DNA of 15,973 bases. Source: Cyanobacteriota bacterium. Its GTDB lineage: Bacteria; Cyanobacteriota; Cyanobacteriia; PCC-6307; Cyanobiaceae. The notes under the pieces were generated by a model. The model worked only from the letters and a program-made list of their open reading frames with translations. It was not told the origin of the DNA and did not search any database. The first letter of the stretch is position 1, and each line of letters starts with the position of its first letter. The translations under genes and the position numbers were made by a program. Where the stretch lies: positions 6,242 through 22,214 of the forward strand of contig JAPLIF010000097.1 of NCBI GenBank assembly GCA_026389255.1. The letters are read 5' to 3'. Positions 7,512-14,265 of this stretch are shown here, piece by piece.

Positions 7512-8072
7512 ATGGCGCCCTTGCCCCCTCCCGAGCCCTCGCGCTTATTGGAGACCGTCGCCGCCCTCGATGCCCGCAAGATTCGCTTCGAAATCAACCG
7601 CTGGCAGCTGCCCAACGGCCTGGAGGCCACCTTCGGCATCATCCGCCACCCCGGAGCTTCCCTGGCGGTGCCGGTGCTGGCGGACGGCCGGGTGGTGATT
7701 CTGCGCCAGTACCGCTTCGCCGTGGCCGCTCGCCTGCTGGAATTTCCGGCCGGCACCCTGGACGAGGGCGAGGATCCCCTCACCACCATGGAACGGGAGC
7801 TGCAGGAGGAAACGGGCTACGCCGCCAGCCGCTGGGATGCCCTGGGAGCGATGCTGCCCTGCCCCGGCTACTCCGACGAAGTCATCCATCTCTTTCTGGC
7901 CCGGGACCTGCGCCTGCTGCCCAATCCCCCCGCCGGCGATGCCGATGAAGACCTGGAGGTGCTGCTGATGGAGCCCGCCGCCCTCGATGCCGCCATCGCC
8001 AGCGGCGCTGAGGCCCTCGATGGCAAACGCATCACCGCCTGGTATCGGGCCCGCCCGCTGCTGAATCTCTGA
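7512..8072 (+). CDS. Nudix hydrolase (ADP-ribose pyrophosphatase-like)
   Basis: 186 residues. A complete Nudix box spans 81-103: Gly81, five residues, Glu87, seven residues, Arg95-Glu96, Leu, Gln, Glu99-Glu100, Thr, Gly102, Tyr. The motif PCPGYSDEVIHLFLA (116-130) after the box resembles ADP-ribose pyrophosphatases of the NudF group. These cleave nucleoside-diphosphate compounds such as ADP-ribose using Mg2+ held by the box glutamates. The substrate is inferred. It is first in a tight run: its stop is 3 nt before a degenerate paralogue, which overlaps the photolyase gene. The frame upstream of ATG 7512 is open and codon-like for over 100 nt, but has no better start. Confidence 0.88.
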   Translation: MAPLPPPEPSRLLETVAALDARKIRFEINRWQLPNGLEATFGIIRHPGASLAVPVLADGRVVILRQYRFAVAARLLEFPAGTLDEGEDPLTTMERELQEETGYAASRWDALGAMLPCPGYSDEVIHLFLARDLRLLPNPPAGDADEDLEVLLMEPAALDAAIASGAEALDGKRITAWYRARPLLNL

Positions 8073-8075
8073 GCC

Positions 8076-8675
8076 ATGCCTGACGCCTGCGACAGCCCCC
8101 ACCAGTCCCTGGCCATCGAGGCGTCCCTGCAGGGCGAGGCCTACGGCTTTGGGCGCGAAAGGCTGCGGCTGCCCATGGGCCTGGATGCCAGCTTCGGCTG
8201 GTTGCGCCATCCCCCCACCCTGATGGTGGTGCCCCGCTGGGCCGATGGCCGGGTGCTGCTGCTGCGCCGCTATCGGCCGGCGGTGGGGCAGCGGCTGCTC
8301 GAATTTCCCAGTGGCCGGCTGGCGGCGGGCGAAACGGTGGCCCAGGCGGCCCAGCGGCTGCTGGATCGGTTGCTGGGGCCGGACGGGACGGGCGCGGGCC
8401 AACCGGCCGCGGCCCCCTGGGAGCCCCTGGGTCAGCTGCGGCCCAACCCCGGCTATTCGGATGAATGCATGGCCCTGGGCCTGGTGCGACTGGGGGCCCA
8501 GCAGGCACCCCCGGCCAACGACACGGCCGAAGGCCTGCTGATGGGGGATGACGGCAGTACGGGGCAGCGGGTAAGCCTCAGCCCCGCCGCCCTCGACGGG
8601 GCCCTGGCCAGCGGCGACGAACCCCTGGATGGACGCACGCTGACGGCCTGGTTCCTGGCGAGGCGCCGCTGGTGA
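8076..8675 (+). CDS. Degenerate Nudix-fold protein (probable pseudoenzyme), paralogue of preceding gene
   Basis: 199 residues, clearly a tandem paralogue of the gene just upstream: GLDASFGWLRHP, ADGRVLLLRRYRPAV, RLLEFPSG and PNPGYSDE line up along the two proteins. The Nudix box position (80-101) keeps Gly80, Glu86, Arg94 and Gly101 but reads RLLDRLL where REUxEE is required. The three metal-binding glutamates are therefore Leu95, Arg98 and Leu99. Catalysis by the standard Nudix mechanism looks impossible; binding of nucleotides or of the active paralogue is a guess. The reading frame is intact with strong coding bias, so it is kept as a protein rather than decaying. The start is 3 nt after the previous stop, and the stop overlaps the GTG of the photolyase gene by 4 nt, so translation is probably coupled. 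Confidence 0.82.
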   Translation: MPDACDSPHQSLAIEASLQGEAYGFGRERLRLPMGLDASFGWLRHPPTLMVVPRWADGRVLLLRRYRPAVGQRLLEFPSGRLAAGETVAQAAQRLLDRLLGPDGTGAGQPAAAPWEPLGQLRPNPGYSDECMALGLVRLGAQQAPPANDTAEGLLMGDDGSTGQRVSLSPAALDGALASGDEPLDGRTLTAWFLARRRW

Positions 8676-10162
8676 GCGCCCCCCCCCGCTGGCTCTTCTG
8701 GCACCGCCGCGACCTGCGCCTGGCCGACAACCGCGGCCTGATGGCGGCGGTGGCGGCCACGCCGGCGGTGACCGGAGTGGTGCTGCTGGATCCCGCTGAA
8801 TGGGATGGCCCGGACCAGGCGCCGGCGCGGCTGTGGTTCTGGCGCGAAAGCCTGATCGAACTGCAGGAGCGCTGGCGCCAGGCGGGCAGCCGCCTGCTGT
8901 TGCTGCATGGCGACGCCGAAACCTGGCTGCCCCTGCTGGCCCGGGCCGCGGGCGCCGAAGCGGTGGCCTGGAACCGGGGCGTGGAACCCCAGGAGCGGGC
9001 GCGGGACCGGCGGCTGGCCGCCGCCCTGAAGGCCGGGGGCCAGAAGGTGGTGGTGGGCTGGGACCAGCTGCTGGTGGCACCGGAGGAGCTGCGCACCGGC
9101 GCCGGCGACCCCTATCGGGTCTATGGCCCCTTCCTGCGCAACTGGCGCGGCCAGGTGGAGCGCCGGATGGGGCCGGGGGAGGGGGATTTGGCCCCACTGC
9201 CGGCCCCTAGCGGCCTGTTCGACCTGGATCCCGCCTGCCTCCAGGGCCCAGACCTGGCCCTGCCCCTGTTGTCCAGCGTGCCGACCGCAGCGGAGTTGGC
9301 GCCGGCCCTGGGCGATCCGTTTGCGGGGGCCGACCTCTGCCCCTGCCGGCCGGGCGAAGCGGCGGCGGCGAGCCAACTGCTGGCCTTCTGCGAGAGCGAA
9401 CGGGCGCCGATAGTCGGCTATGAGCCTGGGCGCAACCTGCCCGGCAGCAACGGCACCTCAGCCCTGTCGGCGGCCCTGCGCTTCGGCACCCTCAGCCCCC
9501 GGCAAGCCTGGGCCGCGGCCCAGGGGGCCCGGGAGCAAGCCCGCAGCGACGAGGCCCGGGCCTCCATCACCGTGTGGGAACAGGAGCTGGCCTGGCGCGA
9601 GTTCTACCAACACGCCCTGTTCCATTTCCCCGAGCTGGCGGAGGGCCCCTACCGCCCCCAATGGCGCCGGTTCCCCTGGGAAAACGACCCGGAGCGGCTG
9701 GCGGCCTGGCAGGAAGGGCGCACGGGCTTGCCGATCATCGATGCGGCCATGCGCCAGCTCATCCAGAGCGGCTGGATGCACAACCGCTGCCGCATGATCG
9801 TGGCGTCCTATCTGGTCAAGGACCTGATCGTGGACTGGCGCCAGGGCGAGGCCACCTTCATGGCCCACCTGGTGGATGGCGACCTGGCGGCCAACAACGG
9901 CGGCTGGCAGTGGAGCGCCAGCAGCGGCATGGATCCCAAACCGCTGCGCATCTTCAACCCCTCCACCCAGGCCAGCCGCTTCGATGCCGATGCCGATTAC
10001 ATCCGCACCTGGCTACCGGAACTGGCCCACGTGGCCACCCCCGACCTGATCAGCGGCCAGATCGCCCCCCTGGAGCGGCGCGGCTACCCCGAACCGATCG
10101 TCGATCACAAGCGGCAGCAGGCCCACTTCAAGGTTCTGTATGCAGCCCTGCCCCGTAGCTGA
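8672..10162 (+). CDS. phrB: Class I DNA photolyase / cryptochrome family (likely CPD photolyase)
   Basis: 496 residues from a GTG that overlaps the preceding stop by 4 nt. The N-terminal antenna-binding Rossmann-like domain begins WLFWHRRDLRLADN. The C-terminal FAD domain has WRGQVE, SALSAALRFGTLSP, WEQELAWREFYQH, TGLPIIDAAMRQL, SGWMHNRCRMIVAS and DGDLAANNGGWQW, then SASSGMDPKPLRIFNP. The Asn-Asn-Gly-Gly-Trp-Gln-Trp and Met-Asp-Pro segments are typical of class I CPD photolyases, which repair UV cyclobutane dimers using FADH- and blue light. A signalling cryptochrome is less likely but shares the fold. The antenna pigment (deazaflavin or folate) cannot be told by eye. It is last of the Nudix/Nudix-like/photolyase run and ends 8 nt from the convergent arsR. 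Confidence 0.9.
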   Translation: MSAPPRWLFWHRRDLRLADNRGLMAAVAATPAVTGVVLLDPAEWDGPDQAPARLWFWRESLIELQERWRQAGSRLLLLHGDAETWLPLLARAAGAEAVAWNRGVEPQERARDRRLAAALKAGGQKVVVGWDQLLVAPEELRTGAGDPYRVYGPFLRNWRGQVERRMGPGEGDLAPLPAPSGLFDLDPACLQGPDLALPLLSSVPTAAELAPALGDPFAGADLCPCRPGEAAAASQLLAFCESERAPIVGYEPGRNLPGSNGTSALSAALRFGTLSPRQAWAAAQGAREQARSDEARASITVWEQELAWREFYQHALFHFPELAEGPYRPQWRRFPWENDPERLAAWQEGRTGLPIIDAAMRQLIQSGWMHNRCRMIVASYLVKDLIVDWRQGEATFMAHLVDGDLAANNGGWQWSASSGMDPKPLRIFNPSTQASRFDADADYIRTWLPELAHVATPDLISGQIAPLERRGYPEPIVDHKRQQAHFKVLYAALPRS

Positions 10163-10170
10163 GGCGCCGG

Positions 10171-10491
10171 TCATGGGCAGGGGCTGGCGGGCCGCTCGCA
10201 GCGGACGGCGAGGGCGGCCAGCCAAGCCTGCAACGAATGCAGGGCCTCGACCCGCAGGCGGTAGTAAATCCAGCGCCCTTGCTGGCGCGATTCCAGCAGG
10301 CCGGCCTCCTTCAACAGCTTGAGGTGAAAGGAGAGCTTGGACTGGGACAGGCCCAGCTCGCCGGTGAGATCGCAGACGCAGCGCTCGCCACCGGCCAGGG
10401 CCTCGATCACCGTCAGGCGCACGGGATCGGCCAGCGCCTTGCAGAGGATCCGGGCCTGGTCGGCCTGCAGGGGGTGATCCAGAACACGCAT
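10171..10491 (-). CDS. arsR: ArsR/SmtB-family arsenite-responsive repressor
   Basis: 106-residue winged-helix protein. The family segment ALADPVRLTVIEAL (19-32) is followed by GERCVCDLTGELGLSQSKL with Cys38-Val-Cys40, the As(III)/Sb(III) site of classical ArsR at the alpha3 helix. The recognition helix SQSKLSFHLKLL (49-60) and the wing with GRWIYYRL follow. More cysteines sit at 17, 98 and 105; the last two could add a third thiolate. In the absence of As(III) the dimer blocks transcription; binding the metalloid releases it. It is divergent from the GAPDH/arsJ pair, with a matching operator in between, so it probably controls both directions. ATG 10491 is the first start downstream of the operator region; an upstream in-frame start would run through the operator. 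Confidence 0.92.
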   Translation of the reverse strand: MRVLDHPLQADQARILCKALADPVRLTVIEALAGGERCVCDLTGELGLSQSKLSFHLKLLKEAGLLESRQQGRWIYYRLRVEALHSLQAWLAALAVRCERPASPCP

Positions 10492-10523
10492 GGGGGAGAT
10501 TTTAGATCGCCCAACAACAACGA

Positions 10524-10553
10524 TTGATTCATCAACCAATTTTGATCTATGGT
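10524..10553 (+). promoter_or_regulatory. ArsR operator and promoter candidate in arsR-GAPDH gap
   Basis: ATCAA-N6-TTGAT occupies 10531-10546, the inverted-repeat form I recall for cyanobacterial ArsR operators (Synechocystis). A second overlapping repeat, TTGAT-TC-ATCAA, spans 10524-10535, so ATCAA 10531-10535 is shared. A plausible promoter for the rightward genes is TTGATT (10524-10529), an 18-nt spacer and TATGGT (10548-10553), which places the operator between -35 and -10. The AT-rich stretch stands out from GC-rich surroundings. The promoter assignment is inference; the repeats are seen. Confidence 0.7.
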
Positions 10554-10586
10554 GCCGATTCCCTGCTTCGGCCCCGCCGGCCCACG

Positions 10587-11651
10587 ATGAAGATCGGCAT
10601 CAACGGCTTTGGGCGCATCGGCCGCCTGGTGTTCCGCGCCCTCTGGGGCCGCCCCGGCATCGAGCTGGTCCATGTCAACGATCCGGCTGGTGATGCCGCC
10701 ACCGCCGCCCATTTGCTTGAGTTCGACTCGGTGCATGGCCGCTGGCCGGTGGCGGTGTCCTGCCCCCCCAAAGCGGCCAGCCACCAAGACAGCTTCGTGG
10801 TGGAGCAGCGGCGGGTGGGCTACAGCCAGGAGCAAGACCCCACCGCCGTTCCCTGGCGGCAGGCCGGTGTGGAGCTGGTGCTCGAATGCAGCGGCAAGTT
10901 CAAAACCGCCGCCACCCTCGAGCCCTACTTCAGTGCGGTGGGCCTGCAGCGAGTGATTGTGGCCTGCCCGGTGAAAGGCGTGGTCGCCGGAGAGGAAGCC
11001 CTCAACATCGTCTACGGCGTCAACCACCATCTCTACGATCCGCTCCGCCACCGCTTGCTGACCGCCGCCACCTGCACCACCAATTGCCTGGCGCCGGTGG
11101 TGCAGGTGGTGCACGAGGGCTTCGGCATCCGCCACGGATCGATCACCACCCTCCACGACGTCACCAACACCCAGGTGGTGGTGGATGGGTTCAAAAGCGA
11201 CCTGCGCCGGGCCCGTTCGTGCCTGCAGAGCCTGATCCCCACCAGCACCGGCTCGGCCCGGGCGATTGGTTTGATTTTCCCTGAATTGCAGGGCAAGCTC
11301 AATGGCCACGCCGTGCGGGTGCCGCTGCTGAATGCCTCCCTCACCGACGCGGTGTTCGAGCTGGAGCGCAGCGTCAGCGTGGCGGAGGTGAACGGCGCCT
11401 TCGCGGCCGCCGCCGAGGGTCCGCTACGCGGAATTCTCGGATACGAAACCCGGCCGCTGGTGTCGATCGATTACGTCAACGATCCCCGCAGCGCCATTGT
11501 CGACGCCGCCTCGACGATGGTGATCAACGGCACCCAGCTCAAGGTCTACGCCTGGTACGACAACGAGTGGGGCTACAGCTCACGCCTGGCCGATCTGGCC
11601 TGCCATGTGGCTGCGTTGGCAGGCGCCACCGCTGAACGGGCCGCCCAATGA
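10587..11651 (+). CDS. ArsJ-associated glyceraldehyde-3-phosphate dehydrogenase
   Basis: 354 residues, full-length GAPDH. The NAD-binding start is [16 protein letters not shown], the catalytic Cys163 lies in ATCTTNC and the general-base His190 in [10 protein letters not shown]. The end has [22 protein letters not shown] rather than the glycolytic TVHAYTNDQ, and the 4-nt overlap with arsJ, mark it as the arsenic-dedicated form. With arsenate in place of phosphate it makes 1-arseno-3-phosphoglycerate from glyceraldehyde-3-phosphate; ArsJ exports this unstable product, which then releases arsenate outside. It is divergent from arsR and likely derepressed by arsenite. A role in central metabolism is unlikely given this context. 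ATG 10587 begins directly at the conserved N terminus; the open frame upstream to 10524 runs through the operator. Confidence 0.9.
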   Translation: MKIGINGFGRIGRLVFRALWGRPGIELVHVNDPAGDAATAAHLLEFDSVHGRWPVAVSCPPKAASHQDSFVVEQRRVGYSQEQDPTAVPWRQAGVELVLECSGKFKTAATLEPYFSAVGLQRVIVACPVKGVVAGEEALNIVYGVNHHLYDPLRHRLLTAATCTTNCLAPVVQVVHEGFGIRHGSITTLHDVTNTQVVVDGFKSDLRRARSCLQSLIPTSTGSARAIGLIFPELQGKLNGHAVRVPLLNASLTDAVFELERSVSVAEVNGAFAAAAEGPLRGILGYETRPLVSIDYVNDPRSAIVDAASTMVINGTQLKVYAWYDNEWGYSSRLADLACHVAALAGATAERAAQ

Positions 11652-12919
11652 AACACCTGACGGGGTTGCAGCAGTATGCGGTCGTTACGGCCAATTACTG
11701 GGCCTTCACCCTCACCGATGGGGCCCTGCGCATGCTGGTGGTGTTCCATTTCCACCAGCTCGGCTACTCCACCTTGGAGATTGCCTTTCTGTTTCTGTTC
11801 TACGAGTTCTTCGGCATCATCACCAACCTCTACGGCGGCTGGCTGGGGGCCCGCTATGGGCTGCGGCTGACGCTTTGGGCCGGAACGCTGTTGCAGGTGG
11901 CGGCCCTGCTGATGTTGATTGCGGTGGCCGATGGCTGGCCGCGTTGGCTGAGTGTGGCCTACGTGATGGTGGCCCAGGCGATCAGCGGCATCGCCAAGGA
12001 CCTCAACAAAATGAGCGCCAAGAGCGCCATCAAGACGGTGGTGCCGGCAACCCCGGGCGATCCCGGTCGGGGCGAGAAGCAGCTGTTCCAATGGGTGGCG
12101 ATCCTCACCGGCTCCAAAAACGCCCTCAAGGGGGTGGGCTTTTTCCTGGGGGGATTGCTGCTGACCACGATGGGCTTCAATGCCGCCGTTGGGGCCATGG
12201 CCGCTGGCCTGTTTCTCTCCTTTTTGATGACCCTGGTGCTGCCCGGCGAGATCGGCCGCATGAAGCAGAAGCCCGCCATCACGGCCCTGTGGTCCCAATC
12301 GCAGGGCATCAATGTGTTGTCGCTGGCGCGCTTCTTCCTGTTCGGCGCCCGTGATGTCTGGTTCGTGGTGGCGTTGCCGGTGTTCCTGCAGAAGGCCTTG
12401 GGCTGGCAGTACTGGCAGGTGGGCGGCTTCCTGGGCCTCTGGGTGATCGGCTACGGCATCATCCAGGCCTCGGCCCCGGCCTTGCGGCGCAGCTGGGGCC
12501 AAAGCGCACCCCCGGGGGTGGCTGCCGTGCAGTTCTGGAGTGCCCTGCTGACGGCCATCCCGGCCCTGATCGCCATCAGCCTCTGGCGCCAAGTGGGCAA
12601 TCCCGCCGTTGCCGTGGTCGTCGGCCTGGTCGCCTTTGGGGCCGTATTCGCGATGAATTCCTCGATCCACAGCTATATGGTGCTGGCCTACAGCAACACC
12701 GAAGCGGTGAGCCTCAACGTGGGCTTTTATTACATGGCCAATGCGGCCGGCCGGCTGCTGGGCACGCTCCTGTCGGGTAGGGTGTATCTCAAAGGGGGTA
12801 TGGAAGCCTGCCTTTGGTGTTCGACCCTGCTGGTGGCCCTGTCGTTCCTGAGCAGCCTGCGGTTGCCGCCGTTAGCAAGGTCCCGATTAGGAGAGCAGCG
12901 TTGTAGGAGCCCCTCCTAG
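11648..12919 (+). CDS. arsJ: ArsJ organoarsenical efflux MFS transporter
   Basis: 423 residues with about ten to twelve hydrophobic segments of the major facilitator type. The N terminus, [20 protein letters not shown], and the loop [16 protein letters not shown] (about 114-129) are characteristic of ArsJ. So is its position right after a GAPDH gene, with ATG overlapping the GAPDH stop by 4 nt. ArsJ exports 1-arseno-3-phosphoglycerate from the cytoplasm and, with the GAPDH, gives arsenate resistance without arsenate reductase. The last ~15 residues ([12 protein letters not shown]) are polar and overlap a small inverted repeat at the stop codon; they may be a non-conserved tail. Confidence rests on sequence motifs and operon context together. 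Confidence 0.9.
   Translation: MKHLTGLQQYAVVTANYWAFTLTDGALRMLVVFHFHQLGYSTLEIAFLFLFYEFFGIITNLYGGWLGARYGLRLTLWAGTLLQVAALLMLIAVADGWPRWLSVAYVMVAQAISGIAKDLNKMSAKSAIKTVVPATPGDPGRGEKQLFQWVAILTGSKNALKGVGFFLGGLLLTTMGFNAAVGAMAAGLFLSFLMTLVLPGEIGRMKQKPAITALWSQSQGINVLSLARFFLFGARDVWFVVALPVFLQKALGWQYWQVGGFLGLWVIGYGIIQASAPALRRSWGQSAPPGVAAVQFWSALLTAIPALIAISLWRQVGNPAVAVVVGLVAFGAVFAMNSSIHSYMVLAYSNTEAVSLNVGFYYMANAAGRLLGTLLSGRVYLKGGMEACLWCSTLLVALSFLSSLRLPPLARSRLGEQRCRSPS
12904..12918. repeat. Short inverted repeat at arsJ stop
   Basis: TAGGAG-CCC-CTCCTA, six perfect pairs with a 3-nt loop, ends at the arsJ stop codon. It is not followed by a T-run, so it is a weak terminator candidate at best. Confidence 0.35.
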
Positions 12920-12958
12920 GGTCATCGTTGGTTGGCCCTGGGGGACCCCGCTGTCTTG

Positions 12959-13168
12959 ATGCCCTTGCTGCGCAAGCTTCTGCTGCCAATGGCCGGTGTC
13001 TGCATGGCGGCCCTGACCAGTTGCGGCGTGGCCTCGAACCAACCGGCCCAGGAACCAAGCCAGGAGGCCATGCCCGAATTGGGAGTCTTTGATGATGACG
13101 ATCTCAACAATTCCCTGGATCCCGGTCACTCGCAAGCCCTGGGCGAAGGGATTCTGTTGGACGAGTAA
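12959..13168 (+). CDS. Small predicted lipoprotein, function unknown
   Basis: 69 residues from ATG 12959. The N terminus MPLLRKLLLPMAGVCMAALTSC has a basic residue pair, a hydrophobic core and a lipobox L19-T20-S21-Cys22, so export and lipidation at Cys22 are expected. The mature part is about 48 residues, Gln/Glu/Pro-rich and then strongly acidic (FDDDDLNN), with no domain I recognise. An upstream TTG (12932) would lengthen it by nine residues that spoil the signal peptide, so ATG is preferred. It begins 39 nt after arsJ on the same strand and may be read through from it, but nothing in the sequence ties it to arsenic. It could be a lineage-specific lipoprotein; being short, it could also be a chance ORF, though the lipobox argues against that. 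Confidence 0.55.
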   Translation: MPLLRKLLLPMAGVCMAALTSCGVASNQPAQEPSQEAMPELGVFDDDDLNNSLDPGHSQALGEGILLDE

Positions 13169-13181
13169 AACTCCTTTCGCC
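13142..13181 (+). terminator. Hairpin at end of lipoprotein gene
   Basis: GGCGAAGGGA (13142-13151) pairs with TCCTTTCGCC (13172-13181) over ten positions with one G-T wobble and a 20-nt loop that contains the stop codon. The following bases are only mildly T-rich, so this is a weak intrinsic-terminator candidate. Confidence 0.3.
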
Positions 13182-13206
13182 TTGTCCATCTGCAGGGCGA
13201 ACAACG

Positions 13207-13238
13207 ACGCTACCTGTAGCGTGCCGGATCGATCCGGC
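13207..13238. repeat. Two abutting 16-bp palindromes
   Basis: ACGCTAC-CT-GTAGCGT (13207-13222) is followed with no gap by the perfect palindrome GCCGGATCGATCCGGC (13223-13238). Each could form a short hairpin or bind a dimeric protein. No adjacent gene explains them. Confidence 0.7.
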
Positions 13239-13481
13239 CAAGAGGCCGTTGTCCCAATCTATCAAGGCGCTTTTGGGGATCAGGTGCGAACACGGCGGCC
13301 AGCAGGGGGAAGCCACTGGTGCCGGCTGCAGCGATCGAGCAGCGCCCCATGGGCATGGCGGCCACGATCCGTCGGCTGATCCCGCCATACCGGCGCCGAA
13401 AGTTTGCCTTCCCTAATGCGAAGAGGCCTATGCCTACGGCTTCAGGGCTCGATCATCAGCCGATACGGCCCCCTCGACCAA

Positions 13482-13544
13482 TGGGCGATGTCGGTTTCGA
13501 ACCAGCGACATCCTGCAGACAAGGCTGCTAATACCAGTACGCCT
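13482..13544 (-). pseudogene. Degenerate tRNA-like sequence (3' half of a tRNA, Thr-like)
   Basis: Read on the minus strand, this piece contains TGGTATTAGCAGCCTTGT and then GTCGCTGGTTCGAAACCGAC, resembling the D-loop end, anticodon arm and T-arm of a tRNA with anticodon position TGT. The T-loop TTCGAAA is intact, but the T-stem has a mismatch, the anticodon stem pairs poorly, base 37 would be a pyrimidine, and about ten nt of the D-arm are missing. Only four of seven acceptor pairs form. It is not a working tRNA; a tRNA fragment left by integration or decay is my reading. A plain hairpin, GATGTCG/CGACATC with a 12-nt loop (13487-13512), is the alternative. Confidence 0.35.
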
Positions 13545-13808
13545 TCTGCGTGAATATGGCGTGAACCGTCAGATATCCAACATTAGGGTGAGTTGCAACC
13601 TAGACCGCAAGATTTCTCGCGAGCCATTCCCTGAAACAAGCCTAGGACCTCGCTTATATCGACCAGCCAGGACCCAAGCAAAGCCAGTCAATCATCATGG
13701 GTTTCCTGTACTTTGCTTTAAGGGTGCAGCCTTGGACAATGGCGCCAGGGAGAAAAAGGCTGTTAGCCGAGGTGATGCCTGCCCCTTTCAGTTAGGAATT
13801 GGAAACCC

Positions 13809-13860
13809 GGGGCCGCGGATAGGGACTGTGGGAACAGGCCCTATCCGCGGCCCCTTTATT
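13809..13860 (+). terminator. Very strong terminator-like hairpin
   Basis: A perfect 16-bp inverted repeat, GGGGCCGCGGATAGGG (13809-13824) and its complement (13839-13854), is continued after one A/G mismatch by CTGT/ACAG with a GGGA loop. TTTATTGTT follows directly, so it fits an intrinsic terminator for rightward transcription. No protein gene ends just upstream, the nearest being the lipoprotein about 640 nt away. Confidence 0.75.
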
Positions 13861-13957
13861 GTTAGACAGAGGACGAGCTGTGCCGGCTCCCTTTCCCAGC
13901 CTGCCTGGGCAAGAGCTATCTGCCTGGCATCCTCCGTATCTAATCCGTTCTGAATCC

Positions 13958-14194
13958 ATGAACCGCCGCATCTCTCTCGTCCTAGGGCCCGTCGTTCTTG
14001 CCGGTAGCCTGCTCTTGCCAGCCATGGTTCGGGCCGATCAGCCCAACATGCACAACGCCCTCAGCCAGCTGCAGGCGGCCAAGGCATCCCTACAGGCGGC
14101 TGCCAACGGCAAGTCCAGCCACCGTGTCAACGCCATCGGGCTAATTGATCAGGCCATCGCTGAAGTGCAGCTGGGAATTAACGCGGCCCGCTAA
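13958..14194 (+). CDS. Small exported helical protein, function unknown
   Basis: 78 residues. A signal peptide (Arg3-Arg4, hydrophobic 6-22, cleavage likely after MVRA at 26) precedes a mature part of about 52 residues. The mature pattern is MHNALSQLQAAKASLQAA, then a GKSSHRVNAIGLIDQAI segment and a final amphipathic helix. It fits a widespread family of small periplasmic helical-hairpin proteins, with repeated small/hydrophobic spacing and a central Lys/His/Arg turn, whose function is not known to me. ATG 13958 begins the signal peptide directly; the frame is open upstream to 13859 but that part is not protein-like. It starts about 100 nt after the strong hairpin, so it should have its own promoter. 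The next gene begins 71 nt downstream. Confidence 0.75.
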   Translation: MNRRISLVLGPVVLAGSLLLPAMVRADQPNMHNALSQLQAAKASLQAAANGKSSHRVNAIGLIDQAIAEVQLGINAAR

Positions 14195-14226
14195 GGATCA
14201 GGCTATTCATTCAGGCCCGCTGATCC
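14195..14226 (+). terminator. Short hairpin after small exported protein
   Basis: GGATCAG (14195-14201), directly after the stop codon, pairs perfectly with CTGATCC (14220-14226) around an 18-nt loop. No T-run follows, so termination is doubtful; it could affect mRNA stability. Confidence 0.3.
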
Positions 14227-14265
14227 ATCACGGCACCAAAAGCTTTGGAAGTGACTCGAGACTCA

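Larger units (their letters stand above)
13182..13957. other. Gene-free stretch with palindromes, tRNA-like remnant and a strong hairpin
   Basis: About 780 bp in which open frames on both strands are short, lack recognisable motifs and have poor composition. The base composition is less GC-rich than the flanks, notably 13560-13740. It contains the palindrome pair at 13207-13238, a 9-bp inverted repeat TCGGCTGAT (13372-13380) / ATCAGCCGA (13455-13463), the tRNA-like piece at 13482-13544 and the hairpin at 13809-13854. I see no convincing protein gene. Small RNA genes or decayed mobile DNA would both fit. Confidence 0.6.

Noticed and set aside
7545..9197. Long minus-strand open frame (550 codons) opposite the two Nudix genes and photolyase
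   Set aside because: It is antisense to three well-supported genes; Pro/Arg/Gln-rich sequence without any motif, a by-product of high GC third positions.
11573..12670. Minus-strand 365-codon frame opposite arsJ
   Set aside because: His/Gln/Gly-rich, without domains, and fully opposite a recognised transporter.
13223..13238. Insertion-sequence terminal repeat
   Set aside because: No matching second end, no transposase frame and no target-site duplication seen nearby.
13104..13388. Minus-strand 94-codon frame in the gene-free stretch
   Set aside because: No recognisable motif, overlaps the lipoprotein end and the palindromes, no ribosome binding site.
13482..13544. Intact tRNA gene
   Set aside because: Missing D-arm bases, poor anticodon-stem and acceptor pairing; kept only as a possible remnant.
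13561..13953. GTG-started frame of 130 codons
   Set aside because: It runs through the strong hairpin and into the next gene's upstream region, with no motif and poor composition.
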